64,000 nucleotides of DNA from Chrysaora quinquecirrha (GCA_014526335.1 JACTAT010000039.1:4884202-4948201), one strand, 5' to 3'; shown: positions 25,451 to 34,326, counted from the stretch's first letter. Notes: generated by a model from the sequence alone, not told the origin. Made by a program: numbers and translations.

Positions 25451-25917
25451 CAAAGCCACAGATTTTAGCGCATGCACAGGCGCGTTTTAATTGAATAGCA
25501 ATAAGCACTGGAACAAAGATTGGTTGAAAGCATTCATTCTACAAAACCCAGTTTCCACTACAAATAGAAGTCAATATCCTTTTACAATAACATGAGCCTG
25601 AGTAGGGCCTGGTCCAAGCTCGTACAACTTGGGCTTGGTTTTTGTTTTCTCAACTTTGGCATTGCCCGCTTCAAAACCGCTACCAGTTAATCGTTAAAAC
25701 CGTAAATCCGCACCGAAATCGCAGATTGAACAACCGTAAAACCGTACTTTTTGAAAGTTAAAAACCGTAAACCCGCTCTCGAAATGTCGAAAAACCGTCA
25801 CGCCCGATGACCCCCTCTTTATTATTAGGTAAATGTTTTAGTGTCTTATGAAAGTACGAGTGTTGCGCATTATTCTGAAAATTTTTACATCTTAATTGAA
25901 CTTTTACAAATTCAATT

Positions 25918-26464
25918 CAGGGACGCCTGCACTTATGGAGGGCAAAGGGGGCAAAGATTTGAAGAAGGGCAATTAAGGGGGTTCGGGGGCGTTGCCCCAA
26001 GAAAATTTTAAGTGACCACGCCCTTCAGAAGCCTGGAAAACGTGGGAAACGCCCTTTAAATTTTTTCATTGACAATAAAACTGTTTAAGATTTACTCGCT
26101 TTTGCAAGAGCAATCTTTTTTTATTTGAAGAATTCTTATGCATTTAAAGTTTTAAAGTTGAGTAATAAGATGTTGCCATTGGTTTTCGAAAAATAATTTT
26201 CTCTGTTCATTATTTTTTTGAAAAATTACGGGCGACAAGTTTCAAATCGATTTTCCCTCGACCCAGAAACAAATAATGAAATAAATATATTCTAGTCCTT
26301 TCTTCTATTCTACAATCCTACAATATTTATTAGACAACTTTAAAGTTATTTTAAAAATAATTGTTGTCGCTGAGGGCACATCTTGCCCCTCCTTGCCCCC
26401 CTTGGATAAGGGCAGGAGGGGCAGTTGCCCCCCTTGCCCCCCCCCCCCACCGCAGGCGTCCTTG
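25918..26464. mobile_element. hAT-type non-autonomous element 3
   Basis: 547 bp. Ends CAGGGACGCCTGC / GCAGGCGTCCTTG (one mismatch) and 8-bp duplication ATTCAATT at 25910-25917 and 26465-26472. Internally G-tract and ttgccccc tracts. No transposase. Confidence 0.88.
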
Positions 26465-26934
26465 ATTCAATTCCGGCAATTTCGTGATCAACTCATTTTG
26501 CAATGATGTTATATCTAATCCACCATCCCTTTCAAACATTGTTCAAGACACGTGGGCCCTAAAAGATTGTCACTGATGCAAGCAGAATTGTATAAATTTG
26601 TATAAAAATAAAGCAAAAATAAGCAGCTGGCCCCTGCAAACTATTTAGAGTATTACTCAACATAAGGCAGCATTTTAGAGCTTAATATCCAGAAGTAGAC
26701 ATGACATTTATATTAATGAGTTTATCAGTTCAGTTATCTCGATGAAAAACTTTTCTTAACTTTGCTGTTTTCGTTAACAAGGTTAATACAGTTGTTTTGG
26801 AAATACAACATGCAATCAAATGCGCAACTCGATGAAATTACGCGCTCTGTATCGCCTGTCCATGGCCTGTCCACCTGCCAAATGATAATGGATGGATTAA
26901 TGTTGTGACTGTGACCTCATTCGTATGCCACTTG

Positions 26935-27132
26935 AGTAGGATGTAAAGGAGGTGGTCTACTCCGGGAGGCGTCCTACTCCAGTGACGTCATCAGTGACGT
27001 CATCAGATCGCGCTATAGTGCGACGGTTTTTAACCGGTTTCTCCAACCTCGTTTTCAAGAGTCCCAGATCCTGGCGCACGCCGCTCCTACTATCAGTGAC
27101 GTCATAAGGTCGCGCTATAGTGCAATGGTTTT
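26935..27132. repeat. Polinton left terminal inverted repeat
   Basis: Pairs with 45310-45510. The inner ~130 bp are almost identical; the outer ~45 bp are more diverged. Holds three TGACGTCA palindromes (26983-26990, 26995-27002, 27097-27104) and two copies of a tcgcgctatagtgc block about 110 bases apart. TGACGTCA is the ATF/CREB consensus; whether it is used that way is inference. Confidence 0.93.
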
Positions 27133-27159
27133 ACAGAAACCGCAGATGTTAAATAATAA

Positions 27160-27420
27160 AGAGGTTCAATTCATCAATTCAATTTACCAATTCAATTCAA
27201 TTTAACAATACAATTCAATTTAGTCATTCAATTCAATTCAATTTAACAATACAATTCAATTTAGTCATTCAATTTAATTCAATTCAACCATTTAATTTAC
27301 GACAGCAATTCAATTAAATTCAATATTTAATTCAGTCCAATAGTTCAATAGTTCAAGCCAATTCAATTTATAACATTCATAATTTATGACATTCATAATT
27401 CAATTTATAACAGAAGCAAT
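27160..27420. repeat. AT-rich simple repeat (caattcaattta type)
   Basis: Irregular repeats of caattcaattta / aacaatacaattc just inside the left terminal repeat. No coding capacity. Confidence 0.8.
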
Positions 27421-27503
27421 ACCTAAGAAAAGCTATAACACTATAACTTCAACTCAGTAAGTACTTTACAGGTAAAGTCACTTGTGTCTCCAGGAATAAA
27501 AGG

Positions 27504-29230
27504 CAGAATCAGAGGTCTACCTACAGATAGCGTTAACGACGGAACACCTACTAAGAACTCACCCATTCAACACCACCCGTCACTCCTGACCATCGAACGC
27601 TATCTGGCGGTATCTTTCATTTCAATACACAGAAGAGAACTGGGGCAAGAAACGATTATCATCAAGAAGACATGTTATCTGAGTACCAAAAGAACGCTCA
27701 CGAAGAACTTTTCGATGGAAAAAAGTTTAAGTCAACACCAAAGCTAATACCAATTCATTTTAAATGAAGATGGTATGGAAAGAAACATTCATGTTTAATA
27801 ACATGAAGGTATGCTATCAGAGCACCAATTGAACACCGATAGAGAAGAGACAGAATCAGAGGTCTACCTACAGATAGCGTTAACGACGGAACACCTACTA
27901 AGAACTCACCCATTCAACACCACCCGTCACTCCTGACCATCGAACGCTATCTGGCGGTATCTTTCATTTCAATACACAGAAGAGAACTGGGGCAAGAAAC
28001 GATTATCATCAAGAAGACATGTTATCTGAGTACCAAAAGAACGCTCACGAAGAACTTTTCGATGGAAAAAAGTTTAAGTCAACACCAAAGCTAATACCAA
28101 TTCATTTTAAATGAAGATGGTATGGAAAGAAACATTCATGTTTAATAACATGAAGGTATGCTATCAGAGCACCAATTGAACACCGATAGAGAAGAGACAG
28201 AATCAGGGGTCTACCCTCAGATAGCGTTAGCGATGGAACACCTACTAAGAACTCACCCATTCAACACCACCCGTCACTCCTGACCATCAAACGCTATCTG
28301 ACGGTATCTTTCATTTCAATACCTAGAAGAGAACTGGGGCAAGAAACGATTATCATCAAGAAGACATGTTATCTGAGTACCAAAAGAACGCTCACGAAGA
28401 ACTTTTCGATGGAAAAAAGTTTAAGTCAACACCAAAGCTAATACCAATTCATTTTAAATGAAGATGGTATGGAAAGAAACATTCATGTTTAATAACATGA
28501 AGGCATGCTATCAGGGCACCAATTGAACACCGATAGAGAAGAGACAGAATCAGGGGTCTACCCTCAGATAGCGTTAGCGATGGAACACCTACTAAGAACT
28601 CACCCATTCAACACCACCCGTCACTCCTGACCATCAAACGCTATCTGACGGTATCTTTCATTTCAATACCTAGAAGAGAACTGGGGCAAGAAACGATTAT
28701 CATCAAGAAGACATGTTATCTGAGTACCAAAAGAACGCTCACGAAGAACTTTTCGATGGAAAAAAGTTTAAGTCAACACCAAAGCTAATACCAATTCATT
28801 TTAAATGAAGATGGTATGGAAAGAAACATTCATGTTTAATAACATGAAGGCATGCTATCAGGGCACCAATTGAACACCGATAGAGAAGAGACAGAATCAG
28901 GGGTCTACCCTCAGATAGCGTTAGCGATGGAACACCTACTAAGAACTCACCCATTCAACACCACCCGTCACTCCTGACCATCAAACGCTATCTGACGGTA
29001 TCTTTCATTTCAATACTCAGAAGAGAACTGGGGCAAGAAACGATTAATATCAATGAAACACTGATGAACACCAATGGAACACCGATAGAGAAGAGACAGA
29101 ATCAGAGGTCTACCTACAGATAGCGTTAACGACGGAACACCTACTAACAACTCGCCCATTCGACACCACCCGTCACTCCTGACCATCGAACGCTATCTGA
29201 CCATATCTTTCATTTCAATACCCAGAAGAG
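27504..29230. repeat. 347-bp tandem array containing polymerase-derived snippets
   Basis: The marker cagaatcagrggtctacc occurs at 27504, 27851, 28198, 28545 and 28892, an exact 347-base period, then at 29097 (unit shortened to 205). Each unit has pieces closely resembling the element's own polymerase gene. Unit positions 27664-27751 match 42119-42210 (complement) with about eight differences by eye. 27613-27655 matches 41948-41990. 27763-27793 matches 43215-43247. The order in the unit differs from that in the gene. 347 is not a multiple of three and stops occur, so it is non-coding. Confidence 0.88.
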
Positions 29231-29580
29231 AACTGATGCAAGTGTTGTTCAGAAATATTGTATCAGTTGGAAAAACATATAAAGCTGAAACAAGTAATAA
29301 ATTTACTGACGTTCCAAATGATTTTGGAAAACGGCTTACGAAGTTGCGATACTTGCGTCTCAACCACAATGAGTTGAAATCGCTGCCTAAAGACTTCGGA
29401 GTGGCGGTATCTTTCATTTCAATACACAGAAGAGAACTGGGGCAAGTGTTTTCCAGAAATATTGTATCAGTTGGAAAAACATATAAAGCTGAAACTTGTT
29501 CAACCAAATTCCAAAAATTAACAAATGGTCTATTTGACGAGAACCGGGGCTATATTTTTGGAGTCTAAATTGCAAGGGAA
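29231..29580 (+). pseudogene. Captured leucine-rich-repeat fragment between repeat pieces
   Basis: 29297-29404 reads as a leucine-rich repeat (LTKLRYLRLNHNELKSLP), with DVPNDFG before it and KDFG after. It sits between two copies of the phrase aatattgtatcagttggaaa (29254 and 29459) and pieces of the 347-bp unit. No start, splice site or full LRR protein is visible; it looks like a fragment of a host LRR gene mixed into the array. Confidence 0.6.
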
Positions 29581-29654
29581 ATCTAGAAATCTAGTCTATA
29601 TTGTATATAAAAATCACGATTCTGTTGAACAATGGAGAGGGCAAGCTGGTAATT

Positions 29655-29866
29655 AGACGATGGTTATTTTTATTCACAACCTAGAATATGGGTCAACTGG
29701 AGCAGCATTTTAATGCATCTATTCAGTTTAAATAATAAAAGACATCCTAGCATGGAACGGGATCGAGTCAGTGTTTTTAAAGGTGGACAAGTTGAACGAG
29801 ACCTGTATGGGCGAATCGGGATGGTCAACCTAAATATTAAAGAATTTAAGACGCCGAGGTAACATA
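29655..29866 (+). pseudogene. Broken inverted copy of the 29928-30395 gene
   Basis: Reads with stops and frame shifts as a relative of the leftward gene next to it: HNLEYG, IIKDILAWNG, KGGQVERDLYGRIGM and NIKEF correspond to HNLHGLEYE, IIKDILEWND, KGGHVERDLCRRIGM and NIEEF there. Arms of about 210 bp face each other across about 60 bp. Confidence 0.8.
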
Positions 29867-29927
29867 CACACAACCCTCTAAAAGAACTACAAGAACTACA
29901 AGATTAAAACTAAATAAATAAAACTAA

Positions 29928-30395
29928 TTATATTAAGTTTTTACCTTTTAGAAATTTGTAATGTTCTTGTAGTTCTTCCAGTGGATCGTGTGATGTGACC
30001 TTTGGCGCCCCAAATTCTTCAATATTCTGGCTAGCCATCCCAATTCGCCGACAAAGATCTCGCTCGACGTGTCCACCTTTGTAGTATACAATTCGAACAT
30101 CGTTCCATTCTAGGATGTCTTTAATGATTGGCCGTGATTCGTCACATTTAAGTGCTGCTCCTTGGGGCTCATATTCCAAGCCGTGAAGGTTATGATAACA
30201 CCATGTGTAAGCTCCCCTCCACTTGGGCTCCAGCTTGTTTTTTTCTATACAGGGGACGAACTCTCGGATGAAGCTTGTTTTACCGTCATCCAATAATATT
30301 GCTATTTTTCTTGTACACTGTGTGTGATCCTGTTTTTCTGTGGGTGCACCCAACGTCTGGATATACTCAATGTCCATCAAGGCTATTCTAGTCAT
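29928..30395 (-). CDS. Polinton accessory protein, possible nuclease-like fold
   Basis: 155 residues, not assigned to a named family. It opens with RIALMDIEYIQ, a hydrophobic strand followed by D-x-E, as in exo I of DnaQ-type 3'-5' exonucleases. Later it has DILEWNDVRIVYYKGGHVERDL, an alternation typical of an RNase H-like fold, but I cannot place the other catalytic acids, so a nuclease role is only a suggestion. Start at 30395; a second in-frame ATG six codons in would keep the D-x-E. It runs opposite to the Fic gene and most virion genes. A broken inverted paralogue lies downstream (29655-29866), showing that the gene was duplicated within the element. Confidence 0.6.
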   Translation of the reverse strand: MTRIALMDIEYIQTLGAPTEKQDHTQCTRKIAILLDDGKTSFIREFVPCIEKNKLEPKWRGAYTWCYHNLHGLEYEPQGAALKCDESRPIIKDILEWNDVRIVYYKGGHVERDLCRRIGMASQNIEEFGAPKVTSHDPLEELQEHYKFLKGKNLI

Positions 30396-30550
30396 TCTAG
30401 AAAAACAAGGTGGAATAAAAGACGTTAAAAAGTGTCTGAAGAAAGTGTTTAGTGGTTTGAGCGCTCATGTAAAACTAAACAAAAACCAAAAATTACATAC
30501 CTTGTTTACAATATTCGATGAACAACTAAAAAATAAAGAATCAGAAATTT

Positions 30551-30918
30551 AGTTGAAATAATTGAAACGAAGAATTGAAGCCAAGATTCTTAGACCCGGT
30601 CGGGTCTCGAAGCTTCCTAAGTTTCACGGCTTTTTCAACAAGTTTTGACCGGGTAAATAAAAATAAAACATCCTTAAATAAGCAAGAAACATTTATTATA
30701 AGTTTAAATGATAAGAAAACTACATTTCTATGAAAAAGTAAGAGTTGAAACGAAGAATTGAAGCCAAGATTCTTAGGCCCGGTCGGGTCTCGAAGCTTCA
30801 TAAGTTTCACGGGTTTTAGAATAAGTTTTGGTCAGATAAATAAAAATAAAACATCCTTAAATAAGCAAGAAACATTTATTACAAGTTTAAATGTTAAGAA
30901 AACTGTATTTCTAACACT
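30551..30918. repeat. Direct repeat, ~185-bp unit, two copies
   Basis: First copy about 30551-30738, second about 30741-30918. Both read gaagccaagattcttag, cggtcgggtctcgaagcttc, aaataaaacatccttaaata and gcaagaaacatttatta. Non-coding, lying between divergent gene sets; may hold polyadenylation signals (aataaa) in both. Confidence 0.8.
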
Positions 30919-31059
30919 TTTCTGAGAAAAAGTAGAGAAAAGCTAAAAGCACTCACCGACTTTGAGAAAAAATTTTCCAAGACTGTTTGCATTTGCTGAC
31001 GTGACGCCAATTCTAATTTTTCCGCGATAAAATCCTCGTCACGTGACGCCTCGTTTTTG

Positions 31060-31375
31060 AATGACTTTCTGAAGAAGGATAGATCTGATTGGTTGATTGA
31101 CCGTGGTTCCAACTTACAGCGATTTGATTGGTTGAAACTCTTGTTTCTAAGGTTTCTATGAAGAAGACTAGGTCTAGTTTACAACGATTTGATTGGTTAA
31201 AACTCTTGTTTCTAGAAAGTGCTGAAGAAGACTAGGTCTAGTTTACAGCGATCTGATTGGTTGATTGATCATGTTTCCAACTTACAGCGATTTGATTGGT
31301 TGAACGTCTTGTTTCCAAGGTTTCTTTAAAGGCTTGTAGAAACACACAAAACCGTTGAGTTTGTTGTTTTTATTT
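31060..31375 (+). promoter_or_regulatory. Repeated ATTGG-box region upstream of the Fic gene
   Basis: At least five copies of a ~25-bp module, gatttgattggttgaaac, each with ATTGG (inverted CCAAT box), separated by tagtttaca and gaagaagactaggtcta repeats. One ttctagaa pair resembles a half heat-shock element. Likely promoter/enhancer of 31399; no clear TATA box. Confidence 0.5.
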
Positions 31376-31398
31376 TGCTTCAACCTACGGCTTTTAAA

Positions 31399-31869
31399 AT
31401 GTTAAATTCAATTAACGAGACAGAAAATGAAGTTGGTGATTTACATGATGCCTCTATCTATTTGAAAACTATTAGAGAATATACCAATCAGTTAACAATT
31501 AGTATAATAAAAGAAGCGCATTCCTTTATCATATATGAAAACTATGGCGAATTTGCGCAAAACCCCCGAATAACATGTTTCAAGGAAGAATACTTTGAAT
31601 ATTGTAAACCTGAAGATATTGAGAAAGAACTTGCTAAACTCTTAGATGATAGAACTATTCAACCTCATGAATTTCTGCGAAAGTTTTTACAAATACATCC
31701 TTTTCCAGATGGTAATGGTAGACTGGCGAAACTCTTGTATTGTTTCCTGTCTAATAAATGTGTAATATGGGAAGATCAAGAAAAGTATATAAAGGCTTTA
31801 AGAAAATCTGATAAAAGTTTACAAGAATATCTTAGTAATCTAACTTTTTCCAGCTTAAAAATAGTATAA
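31399..31869 (+). CDS. Fic-domain protein (putative AMP/nucleotidyl-transferase)
   Basis: 156 residues from ATG at 31399; an upstream in-frame TTG at 31375 is not needed. Fic enzymes transfer AMP or other nucleotide or phosphate groups onto protein hydroxyls. The catalytic loop is plain: HPFPDGNGRLAK at residues 100-111, matching H-x-F-x-(D/E)-G-N-G-R-x-x-R with Lys in the last place and His100 as catalytic base. Around it, LRKFLQIH and LLYCFL are the expected helices. The N-terminal NSINETEN region sits where the inhibitory helix (S/T-x-x-x-E-G/N) lies in other Fic proteins but matches it only partly. Shorter than typical Fic proteins (~200 residues or more for the core). Its neighbours are a secreted peptide and virion-type proteins. 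Target and function unknown; host-factor modification is a guess. Confidence 0.85.
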   Translation: MLNSINETENEVGDLHDASIYLKTIREYTNQLTISIIKEAHSFIIYENYGEFAQNPRITCFKEEYFEYCKPEDIEKELAKLLDDRTIQPHEFLRKFLQIHPFPDGNGRLAKLLYCFLSNKCVIWEDQEKYIKALRKSDKSLQEYLSNLTFSSLKIV

Positions 31870-31911
31870 AAGAGATGTAGTTTCTAGAAGATTCAGTTAG
31901 TCATAGCAAAA

Positions 31912-32055
31912 ATGCGTCTTATTTTACTCTTACTGACATTTATATTATCCGTATTAAGTAATACATCTTACGGATTTATCAGAGGATATTGTAAGCATAA
32001 GCGTTGGACTGGATGTATTGGTAAAAGACTATCACCAGCTCGCTTAGAGAAATAA
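31912..32055 (+). CDS. Small secreted cationic peptide (47 aa)
   Basis: ATG at 31912, stop at 32053-32055. The N terminus is a textbook signal peptide (MRLILLLLTFILSVLS), followed by a ~30-residue mature part rich in Lys/Arg with two cysteines (YCKHKRWTGCIGKR), which could form a disulphide. No family recognised. It lies between Fic and the first basic virion-type gene, on the same strand. Too short to be certain, but hydrophobic core, charge and position make it a credible gene. Confidence 0.6.
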   Translation: MRLILLLLTFILSVLSNTSYGFIRGYCKHKRWTGCIGKRLSPARLEK

Positions 32056-32123
32056 AACAGTTATGAATACCTAAGTCATCTCAAATCTCTTATAAATACA
32101 ATGCATGCACCTAGTAATTAAAG

Positions 32124-32417
32124 ATGGGTAAGCGTAAGAGGCTGGATAGAAAGAAACAGCGTACAAAGCGACGACGCATAAAGAGAATTAGAGGTAAAGG
32201 TCTTTTTAAAAACCTACAAAATTGGATCGTCAAAACAGCGATTGGCATTACACCATTACCAGGCTTACAGCGCGAATTGAAACCGACAATTAGGAAAAAG
32301 GGGTGGAAAAAAGATAAACCTTTACAATTTATCCCTAGAGAAGTCTGGAGAGCTGCGGGGGTACCAAAGAAAACGCTAGATAAATTCGCATATGCTAAAA
32401 AATCCGATTTCAAATAA
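32124..32417 (+). CDS. Very basic Polinton protein (97 aa)
   Basis: The first 30 residues are almost all Arg/Lys (KRKRLDRKKQRTKRRRIKR), as in DNA-condensing core proteins of adenovirus-like virions. The rest contains GITPLPGLQRELKP and WRAAGVPKKTLDKF. A TATAAATA lies 26 bases upstream (32091-32098). The stop codon overlaps the next start by one base (TAATG). Function in genome packaging is inferred from composition only. Confidence 0.75.
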   Translation: MGKRKRLDRKKQRTKRRRIKRIRGKGLFKNLQNWIVKTAIGITPLPGLQRELKPTIRKKGWKKDKPLQFIPREVWRAAGVPKKTLDKFAYAKKSDFK

Positions 32418-32836
32418 TGGCATCACTAGCAGGAACTATTATTGCTTCAATGATTATTGATGATATGTTAAAAAATGATGGTGGACAGGAAGCAACCGAG
32501 TTGATGGGAGGTGGCTATAAAAGGAAGTCAACATTAGAAAATTCTAGAAAGATGGGGTCCGCATTAGCGCGAGCAGCAGTTAGACAAGCAATTAAGCAAG
32601 GAGGAAGAGCAGTGACTAGAAATATTAGCAAACAAGCCGTAAAGAAATTCGCGTTAAAGGAGCAAAAGCAGCTGCAAAAGGCGGTGCCATAGCTGCAACT
32701 GGTTTAGGTGTTGAGACTGGTTTAAGAAAATTAGCTGGCGGCGGTGTGAGAAGAAAGCGTAGAAAGCGACTTAATGGTGGTAGGAAAACAACCAGAAAAC
32801 ATAGACGAAAGAAGAGAAAACTCGCTAATCTGAACT
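32417..32836 (+). CDS. Basic Polinton protein, frame-shifted
   Basis: Starts MASLAGTIIASMIIDD. Read literally it ends at 32692, but from about 32660 the protein-like pattern moves to another frame (Ala/Gly-rich, then an Arg/Lys-rich tail) and runs to a TAA at 32836. The break is a one-base loss in an A-run near 32655-32662. A hydrophobic N terminus plus GG-rich middle and basic tail recalls minor virion proteins of Polintons and adenoviruses, but I cannot name it. Confidence 0.6.
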
Positions 32837-32961
32837 AAATAGTATAATATTTGCTATCTAATCTGACGTTACTAACTGTTAAAATTAAAGAAATCAAAAT
32901 GACGTAATCTGTTTCCAACAATGTAACTAGAAATGACGTAATAATCCTGAATCTTTGGTTA

Positions 32962-33110
32962 GAACATTCCAGAAGTTTCCAGAAAGTTCCACAAGATTCT
33001 AGAAACGAGAAATCCTGCAATCTGATTGGTTAATTATGATGGCGTAATAATTCGAACGTCACGTTCGATCAAACTATAAAACCGATGCGCAAAATCAAAT
33101 CAGTTCAGTT
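32962..33110 (+). promoter_or_regulatory. Heat-shock-element promoter of the 33159 gene
   Basis: 32962-32989 is an uninterrupted run of six alternating GAA/TTC triplets, one every five bases, the ideal HSF trimer array; a further TTCtaGAA pair is at 32997-33004. Then comes an ATTGG box (about 33021), an inverted repeat ttcgaacgtcacgttcga (33053-33070), TATAAAA at 33075-33081 and TCAGTTCAGTT at 33100-33110 as a likely start region. Nearly the same module stands before the polymerase gene. Confidence 0.85.
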
Positions 33111-33158
33111 GTAACAAGTCGTCGTAGAGTGCGGAGCTTAAAAAATCACTAAAGAGTC

Positions 33159-34178
33159 ATGGCTACAATTTATGAACTTAGAGATGAAGAGGACCTAATC
33201 AAGTCATCATTTGCTGTTCAACCCGGTTCTAACAAATGGTTGTTAGTGGTGAAAGATACAACAGCAGCAGTTGCAAGATACAATGGCTGTGCTGAAAGAT
33301 ACCTAAAAGGGGCATCTGTAAGATCAATGGCTATTTCTCATGCAGCACTGACTCGTCTCTTGGAAATAGTTGGTGAAAACATAAACGATCAATTCCAGTT
33401 CCGCGGAGAAGATGCTGAAAGTCTGTTTGAGAAGAACAAAGCACACATTCAATCAAAGCAGTACTTTGGCAGAATCACACAGTTTCTAACACTATACACT
33501 GAAGTTTTGAGCAAAGAAGAAGCGTATGAGGATAAGCTGGAAATCTATTTGCAGAAAAATGGTGATTTCCCTCTACGACTCTGTCTTGGAATCCGAAGAT
33601 GGAAGAATGAGAAGCCATCAAAGACGGGAATAAATCTGAAAGAAGAAATGCTGAAAGCATTATATGAAAAGGTTGCTGACCTGAAAATGCTTCCACAACC
33701 ATCCCGGAAAAGACCAGCGAGTGATGATGAGCAGATTCAAAAGAAGAAAAAGAAACAAGAAGAAGAAGATTCGACAAAGATTGATGTTCAAGTGCAAGAA
33801 GCATATGCCGAACTTCTCCTGAAATACATTTTCAACAAAGCAAAAGAGTATTGTGAAAAATGCACAACTACAGAGATGTGGGCAAAACAAATTGATGCTA
33901 CTGGTCACAAGCAAGATTGCATGATACATAATGCTTTTAGATTTCTAACATTTCACATTAGCTATGTCAACTCCGACATGCTGGCTGAAGGGAAAGAATC
34001 GTTTAAGAAATCAATGTTTGATGAGCTGAAGAAGAAGAATGGTCGACTGAATCAAACAATCAAATTCAGAGTTGAAAATCTGCATGATGAATTATCTCAT
34101 CCAAGTCTCTTCACATCAATGTACCTGTTGCAAATATTGAGCAGAATAATAAACAATTTAATCATGGCATTTGCCTAG
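33159..34178 (+). CDS. Unknown Polinton protein with NLS and Cys/His cluster (339 aa)
   Basis: No named family. About residues 1-180 are predicted helical. Residues ~185-205 (SRKRPASDDEQIQKKKKKQ) look like a bipartite nuclear localisation signal. About residues 230-260 have C-x2-C, then H-x3-C (EYCEKCTTT, GHKQDCMI), a possible zinc-binding site of a kind I associate with unassigned Polinton proteins. The C terminus is helical. It has its own promoter, nearly the same as that of the polymerase gene at the far end, so co-expression with replication genes is likely and an early or replication-linked role is a fair inference. Confidence 0.75.
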   Translation: MATIYELRDEEDLIKSSFAVQPGSNKWLLVVKDTTAAVARYNGCAERYLKGASVRSMAISHAALTRLLEIVGENINDQFQFRGEDAESLFEKNKAHIQSKQYFGRITQFLTLYTEVLSKEEAYEDKLEIYLQKNGDFPLRLCLGIRRWKNEKPSKTGINLKEEMLKALYEKVADLKMLPQPSRKRPASDDEQIQKKKKKQEEEDSTKIDVQVQEAYAELLLKYIFNKAKEYCEKCTTTEMWAKQIDATGHKQDCMIHNAFRFLTFHISYVNSDMLAEGKESFKKSMFDELKKKNGRLNQTIKFRVENLHDELSHPSLFTSMYLLQILSRIINNLIMAFA

Positions 34179-34276
34179 ACTGAACGTTGTTATTCATGAG
34201 ATGTTTAAAATTAGTGGACATTAGTTTGATGTTATAGATATTAGTTTGATGTTGTAGCTAGATGTAAAGAATTTGT

Positions 34277-34284
34277 TATAAATA
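34277..34284 (+). promoter_or_regulatory. TATA box (TATAAATA) upstream of ATPase
   Basis: TATAAATA 43 bases before the ATPase ATG. The same octamer occurs at 32091, 34993 and 35105 upstream of other rightward genes, which suggests a common late-type core promoter. Confidence 0.45.
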
Positions 34285-34326
34285 GATGTTGTCTGTTGTA
34301 TGAGATGTTTAAAATTTGCTATAAAT

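Larger units (their letters stand above)
20990..25917. other. Gene-free repeat-rich region
   Basis: No exon I can support. 21440-21690 is a T/C-rich imperfect short repeat (ttattccca / gttcc). SINE copies occur at 22557-22800 and, reversed, 23625-23725. An inverted-repeat element with an internal minisatellite spans 23943-24446. Family D repeat is at 25085-25450, and aaaaccgta short repeats at 25690-25800. Confidence 0.5.

Noticed and set aside
27504..29230. CRISPR-like array
   Set aside because: Units repeat as whole 347-bp blocks with no short repeat/unique spacer alternation, and the host is an animal.
30340..30552. Rightward 70-residue frame overlapping the start of the 29928-30395 gene
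   Set aside because: Overlaps that gene's N terminus and shows no family pattern; it may be chance in a K-rich, AT-rich stretch, so it is not listed as a gene.
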